The translations under genes and the position numbers were made by a program. From the NCBI RefSeq assembly GCF_041146395.1, contig NC_090989.1, positions 283,494,343 to 283,558,342 on the forward strand: DNA of 64,000 bases, given 5' to 3'. Below the pieces are notes generated by a model. That model had not been told where the DNA came from, did no database searches, and was given only the letters and a program-made list of their open reading frames with translations. The DNA is from Eulemur rufifrons. Lineage: Eukaryota; Chordata; Mammalia; Primates; Lemuridae. How positions within the stretch are numbered: the stretch's first letter is position 1; each line of letters begins with the position of its first letter. This document shows positions 42,986-54,299 of the stretch, piece after piece.

Positions 42986-44309
42986 GTTGAAGTCAGTGGG
43001 ATGAGAAGCAAATTGCTTCAGGAGATGCAGCAGCTGCCTCCTGCGCAGGATTTACAGCCAGTGCCCCCGTGTCTTGGAGCCTCCCCACCAGCGAGGCCGG
43101 CCCGGGGAGCACGGAGCTCCTTTCCCCGGGAACAGCCTTTGTGCGTCCAGAGGAGTCACTGGCCCCAGAGGCAGTGGTTGACTTCAGTGCAAACACCGAG
43201 AACATTTCCTGCATCCTGAAATCACTAGGAAAATCCCACCACCCCCTTCTGCAGACGCCCTCTCCCTCCAGCACGTCCAAGGCAGATGCGGGCCCTAAAG
43301 CTGGCGGCAGGGGAGCTGGCAGGTAGACAGGGCAGCTGAGTGGGACCACCAGGCCCAAGCCCAGGCTGGAGCACGTCACAACATTCAGCCTTTTTTTCTC
43401 ATCCCGTTTGTCCAGGGGAGAGACTTAGGTCTTCTGCTCTAGAACGAGCAGAATGTGAGGATGAGAGAATAGACTGGGAGTGACGGGCCCCACGGGGGCT
43501 CTGAGAGGCTCCGTCAGTGTCACCTCCCCTGTTGTCTCCACAAGCCCTGTCCACACCTGGCACCAGCACACACCTCCCCAAACACCTTCCAGGGCTAGTC
43601 GTGTCCCTGTGCAGGTGCCTAGACAGCAAACAGCTCACACAACTCTGAGACCAAGCATACAGTAGTCACTCAATAAAGCCTGAAGGCGAACAGGAACCTC
43701 AGTAAGAGTTGGCACTCAAGTCTGTGTTCATTTATAGCTTGAACCGCCATCGAGGTATGCAGGACGTCACATCATCGAGACAGGCCATGCCCAGCCTAGG
43801 GTGTGAGTTGCTGGTGAGAAGAGCTCCACTTCAGTCTTAAAATGAATCAAATACCCTCAACAAACATGTGCTGAGCATTGGGTATGAGGGTCAAGGTTTC
43901 CCGGCCCTCCTTCCTGCCGCAGCCTGTGTGCAGCCCCCACTCCTGTCCTCTTTGCCTGGGTTCACTAGCGGACCAAGATGCAACCTTGGCCCCAGATCGA
44001 ACATCACTCCTTCTCCAAGGCTTTCTCCAGCCCCGAGACAGAACTCACTCCCCCTCTCCCGCCCAGAGCACGTGGTGCACGCAGCTCCTGCACCACAGAA
44101 ACAAACAATCACGGCAGAGCCTCAGGTCTTCCCACAAAGCACGCTCACCCCAGATGCCCGACCGCAAGGGTTTGGACCATTCAGCACCATAAGCCCAGAT
44201 CTGACTGAGTTAAATCCAACCAGTTGGTAGCCAAGCATGGCTTGTTCGAGGAGCTGATGAGTGAGCAAATGAAAGGATAGGATTGGGGGTTTGCAGTAGG
44301 GAGATATCT

Positions 44310-44480
44310 TAGAGAATCATCTACATTAATCCTCCTTGCTTCACAGAGAGGGAAGCTCAGGCTCAGAGAGGTTAAGCGCCTTTCTCAAAGTCACCCAGCC
44401 AGTGCCTGGTGGGATCAGGGGAAGAGTAAGACAACTGGGTTCAAGGTCATTTCTGCAGAGCTTCTGAGCTCCTTTCACAC
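44310..44480 (-). mobile_element. MIR element
   Basis: GAAGCTCAGGCTCAGAGAGG, TTAAGCGCCTTTCTCAAAGT and CACCCAGCCAGTGCCTGG: the antisense MIR core. Intronic. Confidence 0.85.
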
Positions 44481-46170
44481 CATTGCGTACAAGGGACAAG
44501 ATTCTCTCTGAAGGGGAGGCTGAGGTGGGCTGGAGCCCCTGCCCTGCCCCAGCCCCTCAGGGCTGAGAGATCAACCCCTCAGCTTCCTGGTCAGGAAGTT
44601 TGATAGATGCCACTGCACCCTGCTTCTCAAAAGGCACGACATGCCAGCATCTTACTGCAAACCACAAAGCAAGACCAGGTAAAATGTCTTTCTGGCTGAG
44701 GAAAAAGTTCATCTGGCCCCACAGCCTTGCACGTAGTAGGCCATCAATCAACGGCTGGCACTGGACTGAGTGTTTCATCGTAAGCAAGCTGTCAGGAGAA
44801 CAGATGGCCTTGCCATGTGCTCCACTCCCCCCGCCTGTCTGCCTGAGTCCTGCAAGCAGCATTTACTGAGTGCAGGTAAAAGCCACACGTTTCCAACTTG
44901 TTCCCATTTGATGCATGCTAATCTAGAAACAGTGGCCCTGGAACGGTGTGACCACGTCCCTTGGAGGGCCTAGAAGCAAGAGTGTGGCTGTGGGGAGCCA
45001 TTTACCTGCAATGGTTGTGGGAGACAGACCCAGACAGCTCAATCACCCTTCCTGCAGCCCAAGGGTGTTGCTTCATTCATTCACAAATGCGAGCGCATTG
45101 CTCAAGGCACCAGGCAAGGAATCACTCTGGGATACAGAAAGCAAGATTCCTGGGTCTGGACGTCCGGAACAGCTTCATATTCAGAGTAGCCCAGTCCTGC
45201 ACCCACACCTACTCCCGATCCCAGGCTCCGCCTTAGAGGTCTGGCTTCCCGGCTAAAGGTGAGAGTCGCCTGGCTCAGCTCCAGTGGGGCCCACACAAGT
45301 GGACCAGGGTAGCCGGGACCTCAGGAGCTGGTCGCCAAGCCAGCCACCCTCTGACCCCTTCATAGACTCAAAAAGCCTGAAGCGATTTTAACGAGTGAGA
45401 CTTTCCTCCAAAATTCCACCACAACTGGGGATAATCAGCCTCCAACACGAAATTCTGAAAGCATGATTTCCAGAGGCTGGCCCAGAACTTCCAGAGGCTG
45501 GCCCAGGGAGGGTAGAGCCACGAGGCAAGGGTGGGAGGTGTCTCCTGGCTGAGCTGAGGAACCCCAAGCCCCTGAGAGATCTTGAGGCAAACAAAGAAAA
45601 TAACGTCATTTCCCTGCCTGACCCAGGGGAGGCTGCGGGCCGGGGAGCTGACCAGGGTCCTGAAGGCATCCCGCTGGCCCTGACTCCGGAGCCCGAGGGT
45701 GCAGCTGTGCGCAGGGCAGGCTGAGGTTCGGATGTCCGGCACCTTCAGCATGATAGGCAAACATTTTCACCACTGAGACAAAGCTTCTAGTTGAAGTTGA
45801 ACCAAAAGTTTCTCCCCAGAACAGGGGATCTTTAAAAAGACACAAAGAGGAGAATTTATGGAGGAAAAGCAGTTTGTGGTCTGGGAACGGAGGCTTAGGG
45901 GTACCTGGAAGGAAGAAGCCAGTAAGGCTTAGAGAGTCTTTGGGGACAGCCACTTCCAGGGCCACCCAGAACCAGCACCTCTTTGCCAAGATGTCTCCAT
46001 AAGACACAGGCATCGCCCTTTGCAGGGCAGTGTGCCACCCCTAGGGACCTGCTTGGCTCTTTTCTGCAGGCATGTGCTCATCTGTGTGTGCACACAAGCA
46101 TACATGCCTCTGTCCAGCCACGGGGCACAGCCACCACTCCTCGCCCAGGCCTTCCCGGGGCCAAGAAAAC

Positions 46171-46434
46171 TTATCTCCCGGAGGCGATGCAGAACCTCCT
46201 TAGGGGGGACTGCCCGACTGCCTGGGCAGCACAGGGCAGTGGGTTTTGAGGGTAAGCGGGATGGCAGAACGCCACTGTGGGGTCGGGGTTTGGACTGCAC
46301 TCCTGGGCAGAGCCAGGGAGCCAGCAAGGGCTTCCAGGCAAAACAAGGGGAGCTTGTTCCAGCGTCTTCTCTTTAGTGGTCTTTCTCTTGCTCTCTGGCC
46401 CTCCCATCTTCTCTCCTTTGTTTCCTCCTTTATT
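46171..46434 (-). CDS. OLFM1: Candidate OLFM1 alternative terminal exon after exon A
   Basis: On the minus strand a near-perfect pyrimidine tract (about 46438-46465) ends CTCTCTCAG, followed at 46434 by AAT AAA GGA. Spliced from exon A (phase 0), the frame stays open for 87 codons to TAA at 46171, giving NKGGNKGEKMGGPESKRK and then a Pro/Cys-rich tail; the total protein would be 109 residues. I recall a short human noelin isoform whose sequence after GTELTQ begins with a very similar Asn-Lys-rich stretch containing MGGPES. No clear AATAAA follows; a weak CATAAA lies near 45855. The predicted product would be a secreted peptide without M, coiled-coil or OLF parts. This is splice-signal and frame evidence plus recollection, not expression evidence. 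Confidence 0.55.
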   Translation of the reverse strand, partial: NKGGNKGEKMGGPESKRKTTKEKTLEQAPLVLPGSPCWLPGSAQECSPNPDPTVAFCHPAYPQNPLPCAAQAVGQSPLRRFCIASGR

Positions 46435-46440
46435 CTGAGA

Positions 46441-46470
46441 GAGGGAGGAAGGGAGGGAGGGAAGGAGGGT
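46441..46470. repeat. (GGGA)n low-complexity tract
   Basis: GGGAGGAAGGGAGGGAGGGA on plus. Read on minus it is the pyrimidine tract in front of the candidate terminal exon at 46434. Confidence 0.85.
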
Positions 46471-47369
46471 CAGGGCAGCTGTGGCGACTGGAGCTTGGCG
46501 CCAAGGTGCTGGCTGCCCACCGCTTGGACTTGCAACTCCAAAGGGCCGGAGTCCCCCAGCTCAGAGCGTGGCACAGTGGCACCATCGAAAGGGCATTTTA
46601 ATGTCACTCTCGAGGAGCCGGGCTCCAGGAGCTGGCAGGCTGTTCCGTGTACCCTGATGCCAAAGCAGCACCCCCAGCTCAGCGCTCCCAGACAGCCCTT
46701 CCCCTCCTCCCAGACCTGCCAGCCCTAAGATGCATTTCTAAAATGGAGAATACCAACCAGAGACACGTTCTCTATTGATACATTGTTCAGGCGAAGCCCG
46801 GGCGGTCCCCAGCAGAGCCATCCGGACTTGTCACTCACACCTCCTGCGGTGCATGTGGTCACAGCCCCCACGCCCTCCACATTAAGCAGACCATGCACCC
46901 CAGCCCGCACCTGCCTGCCCTTCCAGGCAGGTCTTGGAGGCGCAATTCCCACCGCCTGGGAGCCCCAAGGGCAGCATTGTGTCCAAAGGGAGGGGTGTGT
47001 GTTGGAGGGAAGGAGTTAGGTCCCTCTACCTTTGAGAATGCCTGGGGGCTTGGCTGCATGGCTCTCAGGCTTCCCCCAAGATGACAACAGCCAAAGACCC
47101 CCGGGCTGCCCTTTGAACTTAGCAGGGAGTGGGGGGCAGTTGTGCAGCCCCACTGGGCCCCGGGGCTGGAGGGAGCACAGCCTCAGGTCAGCCTGCACCG
47201 GCCCTCCCACCCAGGTCCGGCAGGGCACTCTGGCCCCCTCCCCAATCCCGGGGTTGGGCGCTGGGGCAGGGGGCTCAGGGGGTCGCTGAGCCGCTCCCGA
47301 CTTTGCCGGGCTCCCCTGGGGCCGGGCTGGGCGCCTGGCAGGGAGGAAAATGGCGTTGGATGCACGTAC

Positions 47370-47435
47370 TTGAGTGAGTTCAGTGCCCATCAGGATGAGG
47401 AAGAGGAGGCTGAGGAGCTTCCGGGCCGGTTGCAT
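47370..47435 (-). CDS. OLFM1: OLFM1 exon A: first coding exon of AMY/AMZ
   Basis: A 66-nt coding part ending ACT CAA followed by donor GTACGT (47364-47369). It encodes a 22-residue signal-peptide-like sequence starting MQPARKLLSLLFLILMGTEL, with Arg/Lys then a leucine-rich core. It joins in phase 0 to VLPTNPEE of exon M1, giving 457 residues for AMZ. Human A-form proteins, as I recall them, start ten codons earlier; here the equivalent upstream codon (47463-47465) is GCG (Ala), not ATG, so the start is placed at 47435 (G at -3). The surrounding long open frame is GC-driven, not coding beyond this exon. Confidence 0.95.
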
Positions 47436-47439
47436 GTCT

Positions 47440-47930
47440 CGCTGCCACCTCCAACGACCTGGCGCGCAGGGCCCTGGGTGCTGGCCGGCCGGCGGCTGCG
47501 TGTACGCGGACGCGCTGGGGCTCCGGCTCCGCGGGCTCCAGCGGCGGCGCTGGCTCGTGTCCCCGGCGCCCGGATTCAGCACCCGGAGCAGGCGGCGCGC
47601 GGGCTCTGCTGCGCGAAGCCTCCGCTCTGCATATTTATCGCGTCCCGGTTCCGGCGCGTCTGCCTCCGGGCAGGGCTGGGCAGGGCTGGGCTGGGCTGGG
47701 CGCGGGCTGCGCCCTCCTCTCCCCTGCCTGCTAATGGCTCCCCCGCGCGCCTGGCATTGGCGGAGCGCGGCGCGCCCTGCGGAGCACGAACGCGCTCGGC
47801 TGCGGTGGGTGCCAAAAGTTTGCTCGGGAAGGGGCGGGGGCGGGGGTGGCGCGAGGGACCCGCGCTTCGATCGCGCGGGGAGGGGGAGGGCGGCGGCGCC
47901 GGCGGGGAAGCAGGCTGGGACAGGATGTGA
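47440..47930. promoter_or_regulatory. OLFM1: CpG island over exon A
   Basis: Dense CG dinucleotides and GC-box-like strings (GGGGCGGGGGCGGG near 47830) surround the exon A 5' UTR and upstream region. Borders are judged by eye. The island is separate from the exon B island by about 11 kb. Confidence 0.75.
47631..47638 (-). promoter_or_regulatory. OLFM1: TATA-like element of the OLFM1 A promoter
   Basis: ATATTTAT on plus reads ATAAATAT on minus, embedded in otherwise very GC-rich sequence. A start site about 30 bases downstream (near 47605) would give a 5' UTR of about 170 nt before the exon A ATG. A G-run cluster lies about 30-60 bases upstream (47668-47700). Confidence 0.5.
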
Positions 47931-48149
47931 CATCAAAAAGGCGGGGGAAATTGAATGGGATAGAGAACTCCATCCTGGCCGGCTGAAGCAGGCGGGCTCC
48001 GGGTCCCTGGGACGGGGACAGGGGGTCGGCCAGCGCCGGGACCGGGCCTCTAGACAGCCAGTGGACCACAGAGAGGAGAGGGGGCATGACAGCTGGTGGC
48101 GGGTCTAGAATGGAAAGTCTTCGTGTCTCCGGGAGTTACAGGAGATGAA

Positions 48150-48275
48150 GCTGAACAGATCCTTAGCAGTCACCGTTAAGGCAGTAAACTGAGGCTCAGA
48201 GTCAGGAAGGATGTCTCCAGGAGCAGGGGTCAGGGGAAGAAGCCAGGGCTGGAACCCAGGTCATCTGTGCTGGTG
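48150..48275 (-). mobile_element. MIR element
   Basis: AACTGAGGCTCAGAGTCAGG followed by AGCCAGGGCTGGAACCCAGG: antisense MIR, just upstream of the exon A CpG island. Confidence 0.65.
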
Positions 48276-49489
48276 GGGTGGTCAGCATGAGCTGACCAGG
48301 GAACAGGCGTTGGGTGCTGGGGTCCTGCCCCCAGGCAGGCTAGGGATGAGGGTCTGTCTGTGTTGAGGGGACGGATATGCACGTCCTGTAAGAGTCCCTG
48401 TCGTCCTGCATTGGGTTGTGACACAGCTCTAACTGCCCCAGATGCGTTGCTGGAACCAGGAGCCTAGGAGAGGAGCTCTCCCACCAGGTCGGGGGGCTTC
48501 CAGATCTCCCTGGGCCTGGCCTGTCTTCATACCCACCCCTCGCCCCTGGCCTAGAGACCACCCTCCAGCTGGGGTGGAGAGGGGCTCCCCCTTCTTCCTT
48601 CTCTTGCCCTCGCACCTTCTGCCCTCCTTGCACACGTACTCAAAGCCTTTGACCAAGGGAGCTGGTCTTGGGGGCCACATTTTCCATTTAAATTCTCCAT
48701 TTGGGGGGCAGTGTCCCCAAGCACCTCTGTTTTCTGAGAAGATAAGGTTGCAATCGGTATTCATATTTAGACGCCTCTCTTATCTGCTCCCCCTTAGTTT
48801 AGTTTTCAGTCTTTGAAAAATAAACTCTATAAAGAAAATATCTGATGGCGAGAGGCTCCACACCCCATAATCGCAGATGGCAGAGCTGCCAGGGAGGACG
48901 TGGTCCAACCCTCCTATGTCTTAGATGAGGATGCTGGGACCAGGGATGAATCAGTCACCTTGGCCACCCAGAGAGTTCCAGAGCAAGGACTAGTTGCCAC
49001 CTTCTGCCCCTGTCACCACACTGCCCAGCATCTGGGAGGGTCCTCTGGGCACTGGGCGAAGGAGCTGGGCATAGGCACCTTGAGAAGAGAGGATGGTGTG
49101 GGGGTGTCGTGGCCTTCACTCTCAGGGGTGCATTGCTGTGACTCTGTCCTCTGAGCCCCAAGAGCAGAGCTGCAACCAGGGGAAACAAGGGTGGGCTTCT
49201 CACCCCTGGGGGAGGGGGGTTTAAGCAGAGAGAGCTCCTGGAGCGTGCTAGGCAGACGGCCCCTGAGGTTCTGCGATGAGATGGTGCTGGGAGAAACAAA
49301 GGGTGGGGCTGTGGGGAGTTCTTTTTCTCTCTACCCAGTCACCCTTTCTTTGTTACCCCAGGTGTTCTTACCGTCGTAGAAAGAAGGAAAGCTGTTAGTA
49401 AGCCCCTCGGCCTTTCGGCCGCACCATGGTCACTGAGAGAGGCAGCAGGGACTGGAGAGGACACTATTTGATGCTGGAGGGGCTGGTGT

Positions 49490-49610
49490 CTTGTCCTGGC
49501 TCTCCCAGGGAGCGACTCTCTGAGCCTCAGTTTCCACATCTGCAGAATGGGAATGAACGGTGCGAGTAATTCGTGTCCTACAGGCTGTTGAGAAGATCAA
49601 ATGTAGGAAT
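49490..49610 (+). mobile_element. MIR element
   Basis: TGAGCCTCAGTTTCCACATC, TGCAGAATGGGAATGAACGG and GAAGATCAAATG follow the MIR order. Upstream of the gene. Confidence 0.75.
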
Positions 49611-49966
49611 AGTTAAAATATTTTGCAAACTCAAAGGTCTCCAGGGAAGGTTCTGGGATGCATTGACCACATTCGGCACACCCGGCACCCCACGCCTCTC
49701 CTTCAGCCTTCGTGCTCCTGCTCTGAGGCGCTGCTGACATCCACTGTGTCCAGAAGAGGAAACAGGGACACACGTGGACCTCCCGAGGAGCTGGCGTGCG
49801 CGCCCCAGTCCTTGAGGCTGTGTTCCTCCCCGCGGGGAAGGCAGGCCGCACTGACTGCTCAGGTGGACTAGGTCTAGGGTCCGATTTTAGCAAGAATTGT
49901 TTTTAGTTTTTTTACTTTACTTTTTTCTTTTAGTCACACTGACCGCATTTCAAGAATTGTTTTATT

Positions 49967-50600
49967 TTTTAAATTATACAACCATATGACCCAGAAATTC
50001 CACTTCTGGGTATAAACCCACGGGCACTGACAGCAGGGACGGACGGGGACAGATGTTTGCACTCCCTGCTCACAGCGGCACCGAGTGTCCATCAGCGCGT
50101 GGATGGACAACGTGGCCCACCATCCAGCCGACCACTAGCCACGACAGGAGGGGAAGTCTGACCCATGCTGCGAAGCGGATGAACCTCGAGGACGTCATGC
50201 TGAGTGAGATAAGGCAGTCGCCAAAGGACAAATGCTGTGTGATTGCACATACGTGGGGGACCTGGAGTCAAACGACAGGGACAGAAAGTGGATTAGAGGC
50301 TGGGGGCTTGCGGGAGGGGGGACGGGGAATGATTAGTCAATGGGTCCATGTTTCTGTTAGGAGTGATGACAAAGTTTTGGAAATAGATAGTGGTGACGGT
50401 TGCACAATATGGTGAACGTAATTAATGTTACTAAACTGTACACTAAAAATGGCACACTTTATTTTATATATACACATATATAGCCTGAATTTTAAAAGTA
50501 AATAATGTAATATACCAAAAACTATTGAATCGTATACTTTAAGTGGGTGAATTGTATGATATGTGAATTATATCTTAATAAAGCTGCTTTTAAAAAGTCA
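49967..50600 (+). mobile_element. L1 3' end fragment (sense)
   Basis: Starts ACAACCATATGACCCAGAAA, continues ACTTCTGGGTATAAACCCA, GGATGAACCTCGAGGACGTC, ATGCTGAGTGAGATAAG and GGTTGCACAATATGGTGAAC, and ends with an AATAAAGCTGCTTTTAAAAA tail. This is the order found at the end of ORF2 and 3' UTR of old mammalian L1s. Frames are broken. Confidence 0.9.
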
Positions 50601-53600
50601 CACAGACTCATTATTATATTGCTTTAAAAAAATAGAATACAAACAAGAACTAACAACAACAACAGCCCCTCCCCAGAATAAGCACTGTTGGCACCGGGGG
50701 TTACGGTGCAGACGTTCTTCTGTGCGTGGGGTCAGAGGAGGTGATGGTGGCCTCTGAAACCTGGTGTCTGGGTTCCCACCCACACCCTGCCTCTCAGGGA
50801 CTGCTGTGACCCTCGTGGGCAAGTCCCCTCTCCGCGCCCCACTCACCCCGTGCTGGGAGGAGGGGGGGAGCTACCGCGTGCACAGTGCCCGGAACTGTGC
50901 GTGGCTGGACACAGGTGAGGAGGCCAAGGTGAGCGGCGCTGGTGTGGACGGCGAGATCATCCTATCCGCTCTTCGCAACTTAGAAATATTACCTGACTTT
51001 AAAGAAGGAAGGGAAACCAGAGTAAACCTGAGACGCTGATTGGAAGCTCGTTATCTTTGCCGCACGGGATCCTGCTTCCTGGAAGGACCTGCTAAGACTG
51101 CGAGCGAAGGTCTGTGGTGGCCTTGAACCACGTTTCTATCCCACGTCCCCATTTTTACTGTACCGGCCACGTCCTGTGTTGAAAGGCTGGGCAGTGTTCC
51201 GTGTCTCTCCCTCTGCCCTCCTCTTTCGCTTCTCTGAGTCTGTCTCGCTGGTGTTATTTTTACACCGTCAGAGTTAATAATGTTCGCACTCGTTCCTGCA
51301 GCCCTCACCCCTCACTCTGACCGACTTAGGGGCCCGTCTCTCTGCTCAGGCCCAGCCCCGCCCGTCTGTGCCCGGGGCAGAGGCTCCACGTAGAGGTGTG
51401 CGTGCTGCCAGGTCCCAGGGCCCTGGTTAGCCTGGGCCAGCCGCCCGCCTTTCCATGCCAGCCCGGTGACCCTGAGCTGTCCCAGGACGAGGCCCAGTGG
51501 ACACCCAGTTGATGGGCCCGGCTTGGCTCCTGGGCGGGCACAGCAGGTCCCAGGGCTGTGGCACCCCCACCCGCCAGCCCCTCTCCGCTGCCTTCCTGAT
51601 GGCCAGCGAGCGCCAGGGAAGCAGCCCCTCTCCCGCTGGGTTGCCTCGGGACACCAGCAAATCGATAAGCTTTGTGCTGCTTTAAGGCGAGGCTTCTTCT
51701 ACTGCTGAGCCTCATTATAATGTGACAGAGCGTTGCCAAGGCAACAGCACTAACTCTGCCCTCCTCTCTGCGAATTGCCTACCAGATGGGGCCTGAAACC
51801 CAGCCAGTGGCCACCTGTGCTCTGCGCCCTCAGGTTTCACCCTCTGCAGGTCCCACTGAGCTGCCCAAGTGCCCTGAGAGCCCCCGGCCAGGGGACGCTG
51901 GCTCCTGGCCACAGTGAGTGGACTCACGCAGGACTCAAGGCTACCTTGCCTTATCACCTCCGTGGCTGGCTGCCCACTGGCCGGCTGCTGCTGCTTGGAA
52001 GCTGGCAAGGAAGGAAACATGGCCGGCGCCACTCCTGGGCACAGCGGGAGACCCCACACGGTGCGGACCACCCGGGTCGTTAGGAATGGTCAGCCTGCTG
52101 CGTGTCGGCATGTGCTGAGTTTACGCGTGTTCCGTCACTCAGTCCTCGGAGCCTGAGGAGCACGTGCGATGCCCACTCGTGTCCCGCGTGCGCTTGCAGA
52201 CGTCCGTCCAGAGGTGGCAGCGCCGAGACCCCTCTCTAGGGTTCTCCCCTTCACTCTCCCTCCACAGCCTGGGAGTCCCGCGTTCTCACCCGCCGGCCTT
52301 TCCCACCCTCCTCCTCCTCCTGGACACACCCCTCGCTCCCTTCCACTGCGCTTCAGTGACGTGCTCCGTGAAGACAGGTGGCTGCCGGGTGCGGTGCCAG
52401 GCACCGGGACAGACATCGCAGTGCTTCCGGGGTGGGCGACCCCAGGGAAGGGCTATTCGGAGGCCTCACAGGGCTCTGGTTCCGTAAACAATGGCCAGTT
52501 GTCCCGGTGCTGCACCACATTTGCTTCTCGGGGGGCACTGGGTCAGGGAGAACAGGAGGGGTGGGGTCTCGGGCCCAGTCCTGGGCAGCCGGGGTGTGCC
52601 ACCGTTGCAGGGCTGCCGGGGTCAGTGCGGGGACGCAACGGCCTCCGCACAACTGAAGTATTAATGAAAAAGCTGGACACACGACTTCCTTAAGGCCAAG
52701 GATGGGAAAGCTCTGGCCGGATCTGGGAATATTTACCTGTCAAGCACCGTCTGCGTCTTCCTCTTCCTGTCCCGAAGCTGCCTTCCCGCCATGTCACCTG
52801 CCTCACGAGAGTCCGCGCAGCTTTGGTCTTGTCACCCCGGCTCCCAGGGTGGAGACCTGCTCTGAATCCCACCCTTGCAGCCAAGAGCCATCAGGGGACA
52901 CAGACAGACCCTAAGCGGGCTGCTACCTGCTGAACAATTAACTTGTGCCGGGTCCTGACCTGACTCTTCGCAGTAGTAACTTTCTCCTTCTTCCCCAGAT
53001 GAGGTGGCGCCGCGTGCGGGGCTGGACCAGTGGGAGAACAGAGGGGGTCTGCAATGCGGGGAGCAGGTGGTCTGCCCTGGCTCGCTTGGGAGTTCCATGG
53101 GGCTCCGTGTGTCTGCGCTGTTGACGTGGGCCTCCTGGCTGGGGCTGTCTGCTTCTCCCTAGGGGGCACATCCCCTCTGGCAGGACTGTGGGCGCTGGGA
53201 TGGGCACTCCGCAACCCGGTGGCAGGTGGGCATGGGAGGGAGACAGGTGCGCTGAGATGCCAGGGGAGAGTCTTCCCGTCTGAGCCCCGCATTCCTGGGC
53301 CAGCGAGGTGAGGACCCGGCTTCACTTCCCCCGTGGGCCAGTCAGCTGGTCTCCCTGTGGGACTTCGGCAAGTCCCGCTGCCTCTCTGGGAATCTCTCTA
53401 GAGTGGCCCCAGGACAGTCACAGCCACGGGTTCAGTTGGTGGGGCTCGAGCCCGGGTGCCTAGGCCCGGACGGCCTCGCGGTCTCTTCTCGGGTCTCCTG
53501 GTCACCCCTGCCCCCCCCGCCCCCCACGACTAACGATATCAAGCATCTCTTTGTGCACTATTGGTCTGGTGCATACTATTCTCTTTTGTGGTGTGTCCAG

Positions 53601-53904
53601 ATATTTCACCCATTTTCTAATCGAGCTTTTTCTCATACTGAGTTGTTAAAGTTCTTCATATATTCTGAGTATGAGTCTTTTGTCAGATATACGTATTTTG
53701 AATATTTTCTTCCACTTTGTGCTTTGCCCTATTCATGTTTGTTTGTTTTCTTAATGGTGTCTTCCAAAGAGCAAAAGCTTTTAACTTTGATAAAGTCCAA
53801 TTTTTCAATTTATATTTTGTGATTTGTGCTTTTTGCATCCAATCTAAGAAATCTTGCAGCCCAGAGCTGCAAAGATTTTCTCCTATGTTTTCCTCCAGAA
53901 GTTT

Positions 53905-54000
53905 TCTGTTTGTTTGTTTTTTGAGACCAGGTCTGGCTCTGCACTCGAGGCTGGAGTGCAGTGGCATCGTCATAGCTCACTGCCGCCTGCCTGGCCTGGA
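53905..54000 (-). mobile_element. Alu-monomer-like fragment within L1
   Basis: GTTTGTTTGTTTTTTGAGAC, then GGCTGGAGTGCAGTGGCATC and ATAGCTCACTGC: the antisense of an Alu left monomer (FLAM/FAM type). It interrupts an L1 sentence (CCTCCAGAAGTTTT before, GGAAGTTTTATAGTTTTAG after), with a short duplicated AGTTTT motif at the edges. Confidence 0.75.
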
Positions 54001-54299
54001 AGTTTTATAGTTTTAGTTTTAGGGTCGATGTTCATTTTGCCCCCATAGGCACAACCCATCATTCCAGCAACATTAGTTGAAAAAAACTTTCCTTTCCCCA
54101 TTGAAATGCTGTTTCATGTTTGTCGAAAATCAATTTAACATACATGCATGGGAATATTCCTGAACTCGCTATTAGGTATCATTGATTTCTATATCTATCC
54201 TTTTGCAAAGGCCTCACTGTGTTGACTACTATATATTTATAAATTTCAAAGTCAGATTAGTATAAGTCCTTCAAACTTTTTTCTTTTATTTTTCCGGGA

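Larger units (their letters stand above)
36100..46170 (-). other. OLFM1: OLFM1 intron between A and B/M1 (distal part)
   Basis: Part of the roughly 14-kb intron used by A transcripts. Contains the MIRs, the 21-bp minisatellite and the GA-rich tract listed separately, and an AT-rich block at 42845-42985 with repeated TAATTAG/TAATA motifs. A short GC-poor run at 37700-37910 has L2-like text. No exon recognised apart from the candidate at 46171-46434. Confidence 0.75.
47940..53529. other. Sequence upstream of OLFM1, proximal
   Basis: Holds the L1 fragment at 49967-50600, MIRs and unique GC-rich DNA. A GATA-rich patch lies at 48735-48855 (GAAGATAAGGTTG, CTCTTATCTGC). No gene recognised. Confidence 0.65.

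Noticed and set aside
47016..47936. 306-codon minus-strand open frame around exon A
   Set aside because: Only the 66-nt exon A part is supported. The rest crosses the splice donor and is open because of high GC content.
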